Origin: a bacterium
Lineage (GTDB): Bacteria; Zhuqueibacterota; QNDG01; JAFGCO01
NCBI GenBank assembly: GCA_016932575.1
Contig: JAFGCO010000067.1
Location: 1 to 64,000, forward strand
Direction: 5' to 3'
DNA: 64,000 nucleotides
A program made the position numbers and the translations under genes. Position 1 is the first letter of the stretch. Each line of letters begins with the position of its first letter. Positions 56,523 through 64,000 of the stretch are shown here, one piece after another. The notes under the pieces were generated by a model that saw only the letters and a list, made by a program, of their open reading frames with translations, was not told where the DNA came from and ran no database searches.

Positions 56523-56670
56523 GATCGATCAACTGTTTTAAAAAGTGAATTTTGCGTTCTTCAAGCATGGCAATCCTTTCATCCAGAGTCAAGGATTGGT
56601 GATATGCCAGCTCGAAATCGATTTCTTTTTCTTCATCATGATGTCGGAGTTTCAGAATCACCATTTTCAT
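56482..56670 (-). CDS. Small protein overlapping the nucleotidyltransferase gene, possible antitoxin
   Basis: 62 residues with many charged residues and two likely helices ([34 protein letters not shown]). It overlaps the nucleotidyltransferase gene by 41 bp, which suggests translational coupling. Its size, charge and position fit an antitoxin-like partner, but no family is recognised with certainty. Ribosome site weak (GGGA). Confidence 0.6.
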   Translation of the reverse strand: MKMVILKLRHHDEEKEIDFELAYHQSLTLDERIAMLEERKIHFLKQLIDHGHRKPVEIIKRS

Positions 56671-56802
56671 TCATTCCCATTGAGTATTATTTCAATTTTT
56701 TTTTAAAGCTTGAAAATGATCAAATCTTCAACAGAAATAATATAGGTTTGAAAGTCTTCAATTTCAATCATTTTTCGCCTTTGAAACATGACTTGCTGAA
56801 AA

Positions 56803-57258
56803 TTATCCGGTCTTGTTCAATTGACTGACAAGCTTCTCTATACGCTTATTCAGGCTGATCAATTCGGGTCCATAATGTTTTTTAATATCATCAACAATTC
56901 GGGACTGGGCTTCCGGAAAATATTCATGTACAATCCGATTGCCTACTTCCCGCATTTCTATCCAGGTTTAAACAGAACTTATAAACTTTAATTTTTCCAT
57001 GCGGTTTAACATGTCTCTCAAAGTCTCGGAATTCTCTGCAAAAGAATACCGCTCATAAGTTCGAAACAATCGCAGACTGATCTCAACGGCCCGGATAAAT
57101 CGATCGTTCAACGCATCATACGGTTCCAATTCTTTTAGTGTATAGGATTGTCCGGGATTAAAAGGCTCTATATCATTTATAGAAGCCGAAACAAGATGAA
57201 TGGCGGCTATCGCCTTTTCTGCATTCGAAATCAACAAAGTCATTATGGATTTGATCAT
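56803..57258 (-). pseudogene. HEPN-like (HepT/antitoxin) gene interrupted by one in-frame stop codon
   Basis: The frame starts at 57258 (overlapping the nucleotidyltransferase stop by 4 bp), codes 96 residues, meets TAA at 56968-56970, and continues in the same frame for 54 more residues to a stop at 56803-56805. Without the TAA the protein would be 151 residues. The part after it, TWIEMREVGNRIVHEYFPEAQSRI, is a typical HEPN C-terminal segment, and the part before it ends LRDMLNRMEKLKFISSV, so the two clearly belong together. The usual RNxxxH catalytic pair of HEPN RNases reads GNRIVH (Arg replaced by Gly), so RNase activity is unlikely even if read through. Confidence 0.8.
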
Positions 57259-57539
57259 TGGATTCTCACTTTTTCAATGGAATTGAAAAAAGCCTTCTGT
57301 TCTTTGGTGAGCTGGTTCGGATTGAAAACGATAACATCTATTTTTTCTTCGCAATGCATAAAAAAAGTAACGGCGACTTGTTTTGAAAGCTCATAAGCAT
57401 CCTGTTCTGAAAAAACGAGCAAATCGATATCACCCCCTCGTTTTTCATCATCCAGCCGAGACCCAAAAAGATACACATCACCTTCAACTCGACGAAGTGC
57501 ATTCTGAAGAGCATGTTTTTCAAAGGAATCAAGTCTCAT
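57255..57539 (-). CDS. MNT-type nucleotidyltransferase (MntA-like) of an MNT-HEPN pair
   Basis: 94 residues. The active-site motif is GSRLDDEKRGGDIDLLVF (GS...DxD), in a minimal nucleotidyltransferase domain. In MNT-HEPN systems this protein adds AMP to, and so silences, the HEPN RNase. It overlaps the downstream HEPN-like gene by 4 bp, the usual operon order. Because that partner carries a stop codon and has lost its catalytic Arg, this system is probably decayed or repurposed. It overlaps the upstream fragment by 11 bp. Confidence 0.85.
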   Translation of the reverse strand: MRLDSFEKHALQNALRRVEGDVYLFGSRLDDEKRGGDIDLLVFSEQDAYELSKQVAVTFFMHCEEKIDVIVFNPNQLTKEQKAFFNSIEKVRIQ

Positions 57540-57870
57540 AACATATTTCTTTTTTGATTAGCTTTATTTGGATTTTCAGCCTACTAAATATCGCACCAAC
57601 GTAGCTGACCCCATGACACTCCTCTTCAATGAGAGAATTATTATATAACAACTTTCTTAGATACTTTAAATCATCCAAATCCTTATCCCGACCCGCTGCC
57701 TCTTTATTCGCAATGAGATGTTTCAAATCCATGTAATAGATTGGAATAAATCCCTGCCCTGTATTGATTTTTTTGCAGGCTGCTGATTCCCAGGCTTCAT
57801 GAAACTCCATATCTGAAATTTGATTGATCAAATCGATACGATTGGGCGGCAGACCGAACTGAACAATCAC
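57529..57870 (-). pseudogene. N-terminally truncated DUF6036-like nucleotidyltransferase remnant
   Basis: 113 residues from a GTG; a TAG lies three codons upstream. The sequence VQFGLPPNRIDLINQISDMEFHEAWESAACKK and the following YMDLKHLIANKEAAGRDKDLDDLKYL match the C-terminal half of the family represented in full at 56079-56522. The N-terminal half with GG/GA...DxD is missing. It begins just downstream of the terminator of the polysaccharide operon, which suggests the rest was lost in a rearrangement there. Confidence 0.7.
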
Positions 57871-57890
57871 GCCTTTCTAAAATAAAAAAT

Positions 57891-57908
57891 GTTGCCCTTA
57901 AAGGCAAC
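57891..57908 (-). terminator. Terminator of the polysaccharide operon
   Basis: Small hairpin GTTGCC / GGCAAC with a six-base loop, followed on the minus strand by ATTTTTTATTTT. It lies about 150 bp downstream of the sugar-phosphate transferase stop codon (58059). Confidence 0.65.
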
Positions 57909-58058
57909 ATCATTTCCTATTTTTAAAACGATGAATAAAATTATTTATCGTTCAGTAAAGGACAGTAAACGTTAATCCGGCATCCATAATCTGAAAGACA
58001 AAACACAATGTATTCGAAATAAAAACACCTCAACGTAGTAAAACCACTGCCGAAAAAA

Positions 58059-59462
58059 CTAATAGGCATTTTTATTTATCAATCCTTTCCAAACGGTCAG
58101 CCAGATAATTTTTAAGTCAAATTTAAATGACCAGTTTTCAATATAATAAAGATCGTACTCAAGACGCTTTTCAATGGACGTATCACCCCGAAAACCGTTT
58201 ACCTGCGCCCAGCCTGTAATGCCCGTTTTTACCTGATGCCGAACCATATATTTCGGTACTTCACTCTTGAATTTTTTTGCGAAATGGGGACGTTCAGGCC
58301 TTGGGCCGACCACACTCATATCCCCCTTGAGCACATTCCAGAACTGGGGCAGCTCGTCCAGGCTAGTCTTACGTAAAAATGTTCCGATTTTCGTACATCT
58401 CGAATCATTTTCGGTTGTCCATATGGTATCACTTTGTTTCTCATCGCTCATCGCCATCGTCCGAAATTTGTAAAATATAAAATCCCGCCCGCCCGATCCG
58501 ATCCGGTTCTGTTTAAAAATAACAGGACCGGATGAAGTCAGTTTTATCAGAAGGGCAAATATGAATATCGCCGGACTCAAAACAGCCAGAACAATAATAC
58601 TAAAAAGGATATCAAACAATCTTTTGAAATATATATATAAAATGCTGTCAACCGGTGTTTTTCGAATCCCGATAACCGGCAGGCCGTCAATATCGAATAC
58701 TTTCGTATTCGGTTTAATAAATCCGAATAAATCCGGGACAATATTCACTTCAACCCCGACATAGTCACAAATATCAGCGACTTTTGCCACTTTACGATGC
58801 GATGTCAGCGGCAGCGTAATCATCACACGGTCAATATCATATGCCAGGAGTATTTCCTGAAGTTGTCTGGTGTTGCCAATCACTTCGTACTGGGTTTCCC
58901 TGATCTTTCCAGGAAGCTTTTTATCATCGATAAAACCGATGATTTTCAGACCATACTCCAAATGATCCGATAACCGTAAGGCCAATTCACGACCAATTTT
59001 ACCGGCACCGACAATAAGAATATGCCTCTGATTGTAACCTTTTACCCTGGCATAATTCAAATATATTCTTACAAACTGATGAATAAAACCGATAATCACA
59101 ATCGCAATAAAAGAATAAATAGCCAGCATGATTCTGGACAGATCCAGCGCCTTTAAAACAAAACCAATGGAGGTATATGATATCACGACAGCTGTCTGGG
59201 AATAAAAAATCGGCAGCCAGTCCGCAGAAAACCCGCTCAGCCGTTTTGATTGATAAACGCCAAGCGCATTCGAAAACACCACCCATAATAACAGGAGAAC
59301 AAATAAATTATAAATCAGGTCAGACAACGCACGGGGTTCGGTTACATCCTCGCCCAAAATATCGAAGCGAATCATATATGCGGCAACGAAACTCGCTGCA
59401 TGAAGCGCAATATCACTGATCCGCCAAAGTGAAATAAAAAATATCGCTTTCCTTTTAAGCAT
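58059..59462 (-). CDS. Initiating sugar-phosphate transferase (polyprenyl-phosphate glycosylphosphotransferase)
   Basis: 467 residues. Four to five N-terminal membrane helices (~10-135), a Rossmann-like CoA-binding domain (HILIVGAGKIGRELALRL), one more helix, and the bacterial sugar transferase domain at the end (KRLFDILFSIIVLAVLSPAIFIFALLIKL, FYKFRTMA, GDMSVVGPRPERP, GITGWAQVNGFRGDTSIEKRLEYDLYYIENW). It transfers a sugar-1-phosphate from an NDP-sugar to undecaprenyl phosphate and starts polysaccharide assembly. It overlaps the HAD phosphatase gene by 8 bp. The sugar (glucose, galactose or other) cannot be told from sequence. Confidence 0.92.
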   Translation of the reverse strand: MLKRKAIFFISLWRISDIALHAASFVAAYMIRFDILGEDVTEPRALSDLIYNLFVLLLLWVVFSNALGVYQSKRLSGFSADWLPIFYSQTAVVISYTSIGFVLKALDLSRIMLAIYSFIAIVIIGFIHQFVRIYLNYARVKGYNQRHILIVGAGKIGRELALRLSDHLEYGLKIIGFIDDKKLPGKIRETQYEVIGNTRQLQEILLAYDIDRVMITLPLTSHRKVAKVADICDYVGVEVNIVPDLFGFIKPNTKVFDIDGLPVIGIRKTPVDSILYIYFKRLFDILFSIIVLAVLSPAIFIFALLIKLTSSGPVIFKQNRIGSGGRDFIFYKFRTMAMSDEKQSDTIWTTENDSRCTKIGTFLRKTSLDELPQFWNVLKGDMSVVGPRPERPHFAKKFKSEVPKYMVRHQVKTGITGWAQVNGFRGDTSIEKRLEYDLYYIENWSFKFDLKIIWLTVWKGLINKNAY

Positions 59463-60120
59463 GGGTATTTCTGTTGTTAAAATATTTTAACGTCATTAAA
59501 TCATTGATAGAATGGATAATCACATCTGCTTCAGATAAATATTTCGCAGGCAGGGTGCTGGATATTGCAATGCACTCAATCCCGGCGGCATTGGCCGAAG
59601 CGATACCCAGCGGTGCATTCTCAATAACCAGGCATTCATCGCGATTCAGCTGAAGTTTTTTTCTGGCGATATCATAGGGATCCGGATAGGGCTTGGCCCG
59701 AGGTACATCATCCCCTGTCTGAATAAAATCAAATAACTGGCGATGCTGTTTACTTAATGATTTCCGCATTGTCAGTTGTGAACATGCCGTGACAATCACC
59801 GCCTGTATTTCTCTTTTTTTTACTTCATCAACAACGTCAAGGGCAAATGGATAAAAGCGAACATCGACGATGGATCGATAATAGGCCCTCTTATCGTGAA
59901 TAAATTTTTCATGTTCACTCTCAGGTATATGAACTCCGGATTCTTTCATAAGAACGGGTAAAATCTCAAATGAATTTCTGCCTTCGTGCAGTAAAACCGT
60001 CAGCTCTTTCACATGCCCGCCCCGGTCTGAAAACATTTTTTCCCATGCCAGGTAATGATAATGCAGGGTGTCCACCAATACACCATCCAGGTCAAATAAA
60101 ACTGCCTTTATTCGCGCCAT
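59455..60120 (-). CDS. HAD-family phosphatase (beta-phosphoglucomutase-like)
   Basis: 221 residues. Motif I DLDGVLVDT, motif II in VIVTACS, Lys in RAKPYPDPY and motif IV in VIENAPLGIASANAAG; cap domain of the beta-PGM subclass (WEKMFSDRG). In this position (between HddC-like and sugar transferase genes) it may remove a phosphate from heptose bisphosphate, the job usually done by the unrelated GmhB; this is inference. It starts directly after the HddC-like gene stop. Confidence 0.8.
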   Translation of the reverse strand: MARIKAVLFDLDGVLVDTLHYHYLAWEKMFSDRGGHVKELTVLLHEGRNSFEILPVLMKESGVHIPESEHEKFIHDKRAYYRSIVDVRFYPFALDVVDEVKKREIQAVIVTACSQLTMRKSLSKQHRQLFDFIQTGDDVPRAKPYPDPYDIARKKLQLNRDECLVIENAPLGIASANAAGIECIAISSTLPAKYLSEADVIIHSINDLMTLKYFNNRNTHA

Positions 60121-60840
60121 TTACGCATGCCCTTTGACAACCACATTTCCGATTTCATTCTGTGCTCTTTGATAATCATCAGGGATCCCGATATCAACAA
60201 AATAGCCTTGTGAAATATAACCGTAAATCATATCCTGCTGGCAGTGCTTTTCAAAATAGTCTTTTTCAATCGAAAAGGCGCCTGAAAAATTTTTGGTTTT
60301 TAACACGCCTTTCTGAATCAAATAAATTCCGCCATTAATCCATGTTGTATCATTATTTGTTCGCTTTTCCGCAAACCCTGTAACTCTTGAATTTGAATCG
60401 ATGATGACACCGCCATATCTGTTCGCAGATAATGTCTCTTTAAGGGCAATAGAGCATGCGCTTCTGTTCTTTTGATGAAATCTGTAAAAGTCATACAAAT
60501 CGATATTGAACAATGTGTCTCCATTTAAAATAAATACTTCAGAACCATTGATTTTCTCCATTGCTAACTCGGCTGCACCTCCTGTGCCAAGGGGTTCTGA
60601 TTCAACAGAATATATTATATTTATGTTATTAAATTTGCTTCCGAAATGAGTCATGATTTTTTTATTTAGATAACAAACAGATAAAATAACGCTCGATATC
60701 CCTTGATTTTCAAGAAACATAAATAAATATTCAAGAAAAGGCTTCCCCTGAACAGGGGCCATTGGTTTCGGTATGTCTTTGATAACAGATTGCAGCCTTT
60801 TCCCGAATCCGCCGGCCAAAATAATTGCCTCATTAATCAT
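60121..60840 (-). CDS. HddC-like sugar-1-phosphate guanylyltransferase
   Basis: 239 residues. Nucleotidyltransferase signature LAGGFGKRLQSVIKDIPKPMAPVQGKPFLEYL, metal site in FILNGDTLFNID, and the sugar-binding segment NRYGGVIID, ending YFVDIGIPDDYQRAQNE. The best fit is D-glycero-alpha-D-manno-heptose-1-phosphate guanylyltransferase (HddC), because a HddA-like kinase lies 115 bp upstream. Mannose- or glucose-1-phosphate enzymes of the same fold are the alternative. Confidence 0.78.
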   Translation of the reverse strand: MINEAIILAGGFGKRLQSVIKDIPKPMAPVQGKPFLEYLFMFLENQGISSVILSVCYLNKKIMTHFGSKFNNINIIYSVESEPLGTGGAAELAMEKINGSEVFILNGDTLFNIDLYDFYRFHQKNRSACSIALKETLSANRYGGVIIDSNSRVTGFAEKRTNNDTTWINGGIYLIQKGVLKTKNFSGAFSIEKDYFEKHCQQDMIYGYISQGYFVDIGIPDDYQRAQNEIGNVVVKGHA

Positions 60841-60955
60841 CGTTCAATTATAAAAATATTCAATATCAAACACACAACCAAAGCCATCAACAGGCTTTGT
60901 CATTTTTCATTTTAAAATATAATACATCATTATTGACTGTCGCATGCATGGTTAA

Positions 60956-61960
60956 TTATATCAATTCCGAATTATAATAAATAATTTCACACCCGTTTTT
61001 CTCAAACCGAACAGGAACATAAAGTAAATTTCCAAGCGCTTTTTTAATATTCGAATGTTTTTCGGGCTGTGCAAAAAGCAGTAAAAAGCCGCCTCCGCCT
61101 GCACCTATTAATTTGCCGCCGATGGCTCCTGCTTCTCTCGCCTTATTGTATATATTATCAATCTGAGGTGTTGAAATTTTATCTGATATCTCCTTTTTTC
61201 TGCTCCATGCTTCATGTAATAAATCACCAAAATCAAAAAAATCAACATGCTCTGAGCATAAAATTGAAATGGCCTGCTCTGTCATTTTCTGCAAAGAAAT
61301 AAGCTGCCTGCTCTTTTTATCTGTATTTTCAATCTGTTTTTTCGCAATATGAGATGCGACCCGGGTAAATCCGGTGAAAAAAAATAACAGGTGTTTTTGA
61401 AAATCACTGACACACTCTGGCCGTAATATAACGGGTTCGACTTGAATACTCTCATCCTGATGAAAAATAATCTTATTCAGTCCTCCATAAGCGGCAGCCA
61501 CCTGATCCTGTGAACCCACATTTTCTTTAATGATCTTTTGCTCGACATGGATCGCCTGCATGGCCAGATCCTGTTTGGATATCATCTTTCCCTGATATGC
61601 ATGAAGCGCCTTAATTAAACCAACAGTGAATGCCGAACTTGAACCAAGACCTGAACGGGCGGGTAAATCTGCATCATAATGGATTTCAAGACCGTAATTC
61701 GATTGATCTATTTTAAAATATTGAAAAACACCTCTCACTGCCGGATGTTCAATTTCACATATTTTACTGATATTTTCAATTTTTGAGTAGATAATTCGGT
61801 ACTTATGTTCAAAAAACGGAGGCAATGTTCTGCAGCTGATATAACAATATTTATCAATCGTCGTTGAAAATACGGCGCCTCCATGATTTTTATACCAAAT
61901 CGGATAGTCTGTTCCTCCGCCAAAAAAGGAAATACGAAAAGGTGCCCGTATGATTACCAT
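60956..61960 (-). CDS. GHMP kinase, D-glycero-D-manno-heptose 7-phosphate kinase-like (HddA)
   Basis: 334 residues. GHMP signatures: RAPFRISFFGGGTDYP at the start, LPARSGLGSSSAFTVGLI (ATP loop), and GAIGGKLIGAGGGGFLLLF near the end. The start and the FGGGTDYP form are those of HddA-type sugar kinases. It would phosphorylate the anomeric carbon of heptose 7-phosphate. A GmhA isomerase is not seen in the window and may lie beyond 64000. Confidence 0.82.
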   Translation of the reverse strand: MVIIRAPFRISFFGGGTDYPIWYKNHGGAVFSTTIDKYCYISCRTLPPFFEHKYRIIYSKIENISKICEIEHPAVRGVFQYFKIDQSNYGLEIHYDADLPARSGLGSSSAFTVGLIKALHAYQGKMISKQDLAMQAIHVEQKIIKENVGSQDQVAAAYGGLNKIIFHQDESIQVEPVILRPECVSDFQKHLLFFFTGFTRVASHIAKKQIENTDKKSRQLISLQKMTEQAISILCSEHVDFFDFGDLLHEAWSRKKEISDKISTPQIDNIYNKAREAGAIGGKLIGAGGGGFLLLFAQPEKHSNIKKALGNLLYVPVRFEKNGCEIIYYNSELI

Positions 61961-61966
61961 GACGAT

Positions 61967-62965
61967 CTACAACCTTTCCTCAATGTGTTTGTAAACAGTC
62001 CGGATCCCCTTTTCAAAAGACACTTTTGGTTTCCATCCGTCCAGCAATTCTCTTGCGTATTGACAATCTGCAACCTGTCCCCAAATGTTTGTCTCTTTTG
62101 ATTTATCAAATTCGAGCTTGATTGGTTTTCCAGAAGTTTTTATAACAAGCGATGCGATATCTTTGATCTTTATTCTTTGTTCACTGCCCAGATTAAATGG
62201 GCCGATCAGTGTCATACTGTCTAATTTTTCAATGCTTTTCATAAGACCCTCAACCACATCATCAATGTAACAATAGGATCTTGTCTCTTCTCCCGTCCCC
62301 CAGATACGAAAAGGCTTCCGTTTTGGATATTCAATCGCCCTTCTGCAAAAAGCCGGAATGGCAGAAGCCGTCTCCAGTTCAATATCCTGGTTTTTACCGT
62401 AAGCCCCGATCAGACGAGGGACAGAAAATCTGGCATTTGTATTGCCTTCCTCAATAAGATATTCAATCTGTTTTTCTCCAAACAGCTTTGCCCAGCCATA
62501 AGAAAGCTCCGGTTGTGCAGGAATCGCCTGATTTTCAAGCATCTTTGGAGAATCAGGCCTCATTTGCAAATCAATAGGATAAACATGAGCGCTGCTTGCG
62601 TATAAATACTTTTCCACATTATTCTCAAGAGCTGCGGTTAAAGTCGTCGTATCAATGATGGAATTCTGAACAATGACTTCTCCCGGACTGGAAAGGTAAT
62701 ATCCAATTCCTCCCACTTTTGAGGCCATATGAAAAACCACCTCGATGTTTTTCATGGCTGTTCTTGCGTCCTGCTTTTTACGTAAATCGCCATGGATAAA
62801 TTCAATCTGATCGATTATGGAAGCCAGGTACTCCTTTTTACCACGCTCTAAATTATCAATAATTTTTACCCTGGCGCCCTCACAGACAAGACGCTCGGCG
62901 AGATTTGAGCCAATAAAGCCGGCACCACCTGTTATAAGGACTTTCTTATTCTTCCAATAGTGCAT
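61967..62965 (-). CDS. NAD-dependent NDP-sugar epimerase/dehydratase
   Basis: 332 residues from the ATG that overlaps the upstream gene stop by one base (TGATG). Rossmann motif GGAGFIGSNLAERL, SDR catalytic YGWAK (YxxxK), and RSYCYIDDVVEGL typical of extended SDR sugar enzymes. It probably modifies the GDP-heptose or another NDP-sugar made by the locus (4,6-dehydration or epimerisation). The closest families are GDP-sugar epimerases and UDP-sugar C4 epimerases. Confidence 0.82.
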   Translation of the reverse strand: MHYWKNKKVLITGGAGFIGSNLAERLVCEGARVKIIDNLERGKKEYLASIIDQIEFIHGDLRKKQDARTAMKNIEVVFHMASKVGGIGYYLSSPGEVIVQNSIIDTTTLTAALENNVEKYLYASSAHVYPIDLQMRPDSPKMLENQAIPAQPELSYGWAKLFGEKQIEYLIEEGNTNARFSVPRLIGAYGKNQDIELETASAIPAFCRRAIEYPKRKPFRIWGTGEETRSYCYIDDVVEGLMKSIEKLDSMTLIGPFNLGSEQRIKIKDIASLVIKTSGKPIKLEFDKSKETNIWGQVADCQYARELLDGWKPKVSFEKGIRTVYKHIEERL

Positions 62966-63924
62966 CAAACAGCCCTGTTTTCATGAATGTTGTCCTGATT
63001 TGATTTATACCACTCGATCGTCTTCGACAGTCCTTCTCTCAACGGTGTGTTCGGAACATAACCCAGGACTTTCTTCAGCCTGGACATATCATAATACCGC
63101 CTTGGCTGTCCATCCGGTTTTGTGGAATCCCAAGTGATCTCGCCTGAAAAACCCGCAAGATCCGATATGGTATTGACCAATTCTCGGATACTTGTCTCCA
63201 CGCCTGTCCCTAAATTGAACGGTCCGGATTCAGTTATTTTTTCCGCAGCATCAACAATGACTTTTGCGGTATCTTCAACATATAAAAATTCCCGTGACGC
63301 TTTGCCTGATCCCCAGACAATAACCTCGGGTTGATTTTTCTCAACAGCTTCCACAAATTTTCGGATCAGCGCCGGCACCACATGTGATGTCTCAAGATTA
63401 AAATTATCATGCGGACCATACAGATTGGCGGGCAGTAAAATTGTCGAGTCAAAGCCATATTGATCACGGTAGGTCCAGGACTGAATGATCAGCATCTTTT
63501 TCGCCATGGAATATCCGATTGAATTTTCATCCGGCAGACCCGACCAGAAATCATTTTCTTGATAAGGCACTTTTAGATATTTCGGATATCCGCATCCGGC
63601 AGCCAATGCCACTGTTTTCTTTGCGCCGATTTTTCTTGCATATTCCATGACAAGTGTGCCCATCATCAAATTATCGTAAAAAAACAGTCCCGGTGCTGCT
63701 TTATTGGCTCCAATTCCGCCCACACGGCCTGCCAAATGTAATACAACATCAGGCTGTGTCTCTTCGAAAAGTTCTTTGACCTGTTCCTCTATCGTCAGAT
63801 CGTATTCTTCAATTCCGGGTGTAAAAATCTCCTCCGGTCTTTTCTCTTCTAAGACTTTCAGCACACTATGTCCGACAAATCCCTGGCTTCCGGTGACCAG
63901 CACCTTCTTATCTTGCCAAAACAT
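62965..63924 (-). CDS. GDP-L-fucose synthase-like epimerase/reductase
   Basis: 319 residues. AAGGGG lies before the ATG. Rossmann motif GSQGFVGHSVL, GRVGGIGANKAAPGLFFYDNLMM (as in Fcl/WcaG: GGIxxN...F...N), the Cys in AAGCGYPKYLKVP, YSMAKKM (YxxxK), and GSGKASREFLYVED. Fcl epimerises at C3/C5 and reduces C4 of GDP-4-keto-6-deoxy sugars. With the heptose enzymes downstream it may act on a GDP-6-deoxy-heptose; this substrate is inferred. Confidence 0.85.
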   Translation of the reverse strand: MFWQDKKVLVTGSQGFVGHSVLKVLEEKRPEEIFTPGIEEYDLTIEEQVKELFEETQPDVVLHLAGRVGGIGANKAAPGLFFYDNLMMGTLVMEYARKIGAKKTVALAAGCGYPKYLKVPYQENDFWSGLPDENSIGYSMAKKMLIIQSWTYRDQYGFDSTILLPANLYGPHDNFNLETSHVVPALIRKFVEAVEKNQPEVIVWGSGKASREFLYVEDTAKVIVDAAEKITESGPFNLGTGVETSIRELVNTISDLAGFSGEITWDSTKPDGQPRRYYDMSRLKKVLGYVPNTPLREGLSKTIEWYKSNQDNIHENRAV

Positions 63925-63939
63925 GGATGAACCCCTTAA

Positions 63940-64000
63940 TTAAATATTTGAATAAAAATTTTCTCTGATAACCTGATATCCTTTGACCAGCTCTCTGATG
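63940..64000 (-). CDS. C-terminal end of an upstream gene, cut by window edge
   Basis: The minus-strand frame is open from the edge to TAA at 63940-63942 and encodes IRELVKGYQVIRENFYSNI. It lies 15 bp before the Fcl-like gene, so it is probably the previous gene of the same operon. Too short for a family call. Confidence 0.5.
   Translation of the reverse strand, partial: IRELVKGYQVIRENFYSNI

Overview
The window looks like a chromosomal piece from a Gram-negative bacterium of the Fibrobacterota-Chlorobiota-Bacteroidota (FCB) group. It may belong to a poorly cultured lineage such as KSB1 or Calditrichota, but this is inferred from gene content only. Four secreted proteins end in a T9SS/FlgD-like C-terminal domain with the NxPNPFN motif. 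There are many outer-membrane beta-barrel candidates, a DUF6249/ECF-sigma locus, a Bacteroidota/archaeal-type phosphohexomutase and several weak Shine-Dalgarno sites. No rRNA, tRNA, CRISPR array, integrase or full insertion sequence was seen. At least five different short inverted-repeat (MITE-like) elements lie between genes.

Region 1 (1-9.8 kb, minus strand) is a block of large secreted proteins: a partial glycoside-hydrolase-like protein, a C10 (streptopain-like) cysteine protease, an FG-GAP/ASPIC repeat protein and a DUF5060/DUF4038-type glycosidase. The last three share an unusual C-terminal module of about 115 residues (conserved HRNHL..MS). One of them continues into two dockerin-like calcium loops (DxNxDGxxTAxDKN). 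A two-gene unit follows: a short secreted protein made almost only of these dockerin-like loops, and a cohesin-like protein with a T9SS-type tail.

Region 2 (10.4-27.4 kb) is mostly housekeeping: prmC, two phosphohexomutases, a 1100-residue PKD-repeat secreted protein, a GNAT enzyme, a CocE-type hydrolase, rlmD, a DUF3467 gene, an ECF sigma/anti-sigma pair, and lepA, whose promoter position predicts a leaderless mRNA.

Region 3 (27.9-43.1 kb) holds a porin plus phosphate-binding-like protein pair, a FemAB/GNAT-AONS-type PLP enzyme fusion, hemW, an aldo/keto reductase, an RMDN-like TPR protein, uvrA, a three-gene hipB-hipS-hipT toxin-antitoxin operon with inverted operators over its promoter, a VTE5-like/VTE6-like isoprenoid-alcohol kinase fusion, and enolase.

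Region 4 (43.4-51.8 kb) has a divIC/ftsB-like gene, a DUF502 gene and a barrel protein in one tight operon. An RsbW-like kinase, rlmN and a pair of M16 peptidases follow; the second peptidase carries a LolA-like tail.

Region 5 (52.1-64 kb, minus strand) is a surface-polysaccharide locus: a secreted T9SS-type protein, a Wzi-like barrel, UDP-glucuronate decarboxylase, an initiating sugar-phosphate transferase, and a GDP-D-glycero-alpha-D-manno-heptose-type pathway (HddA, HddC, HAD phosphatase) with two SDR sugar enzymes. Inside it lies a small cluster of nucleotidyltransferase/HEPN toxin-antitoxin genes, partly decayed; one gene has a single in-frame stop codon and another has lost its N-terminal half.
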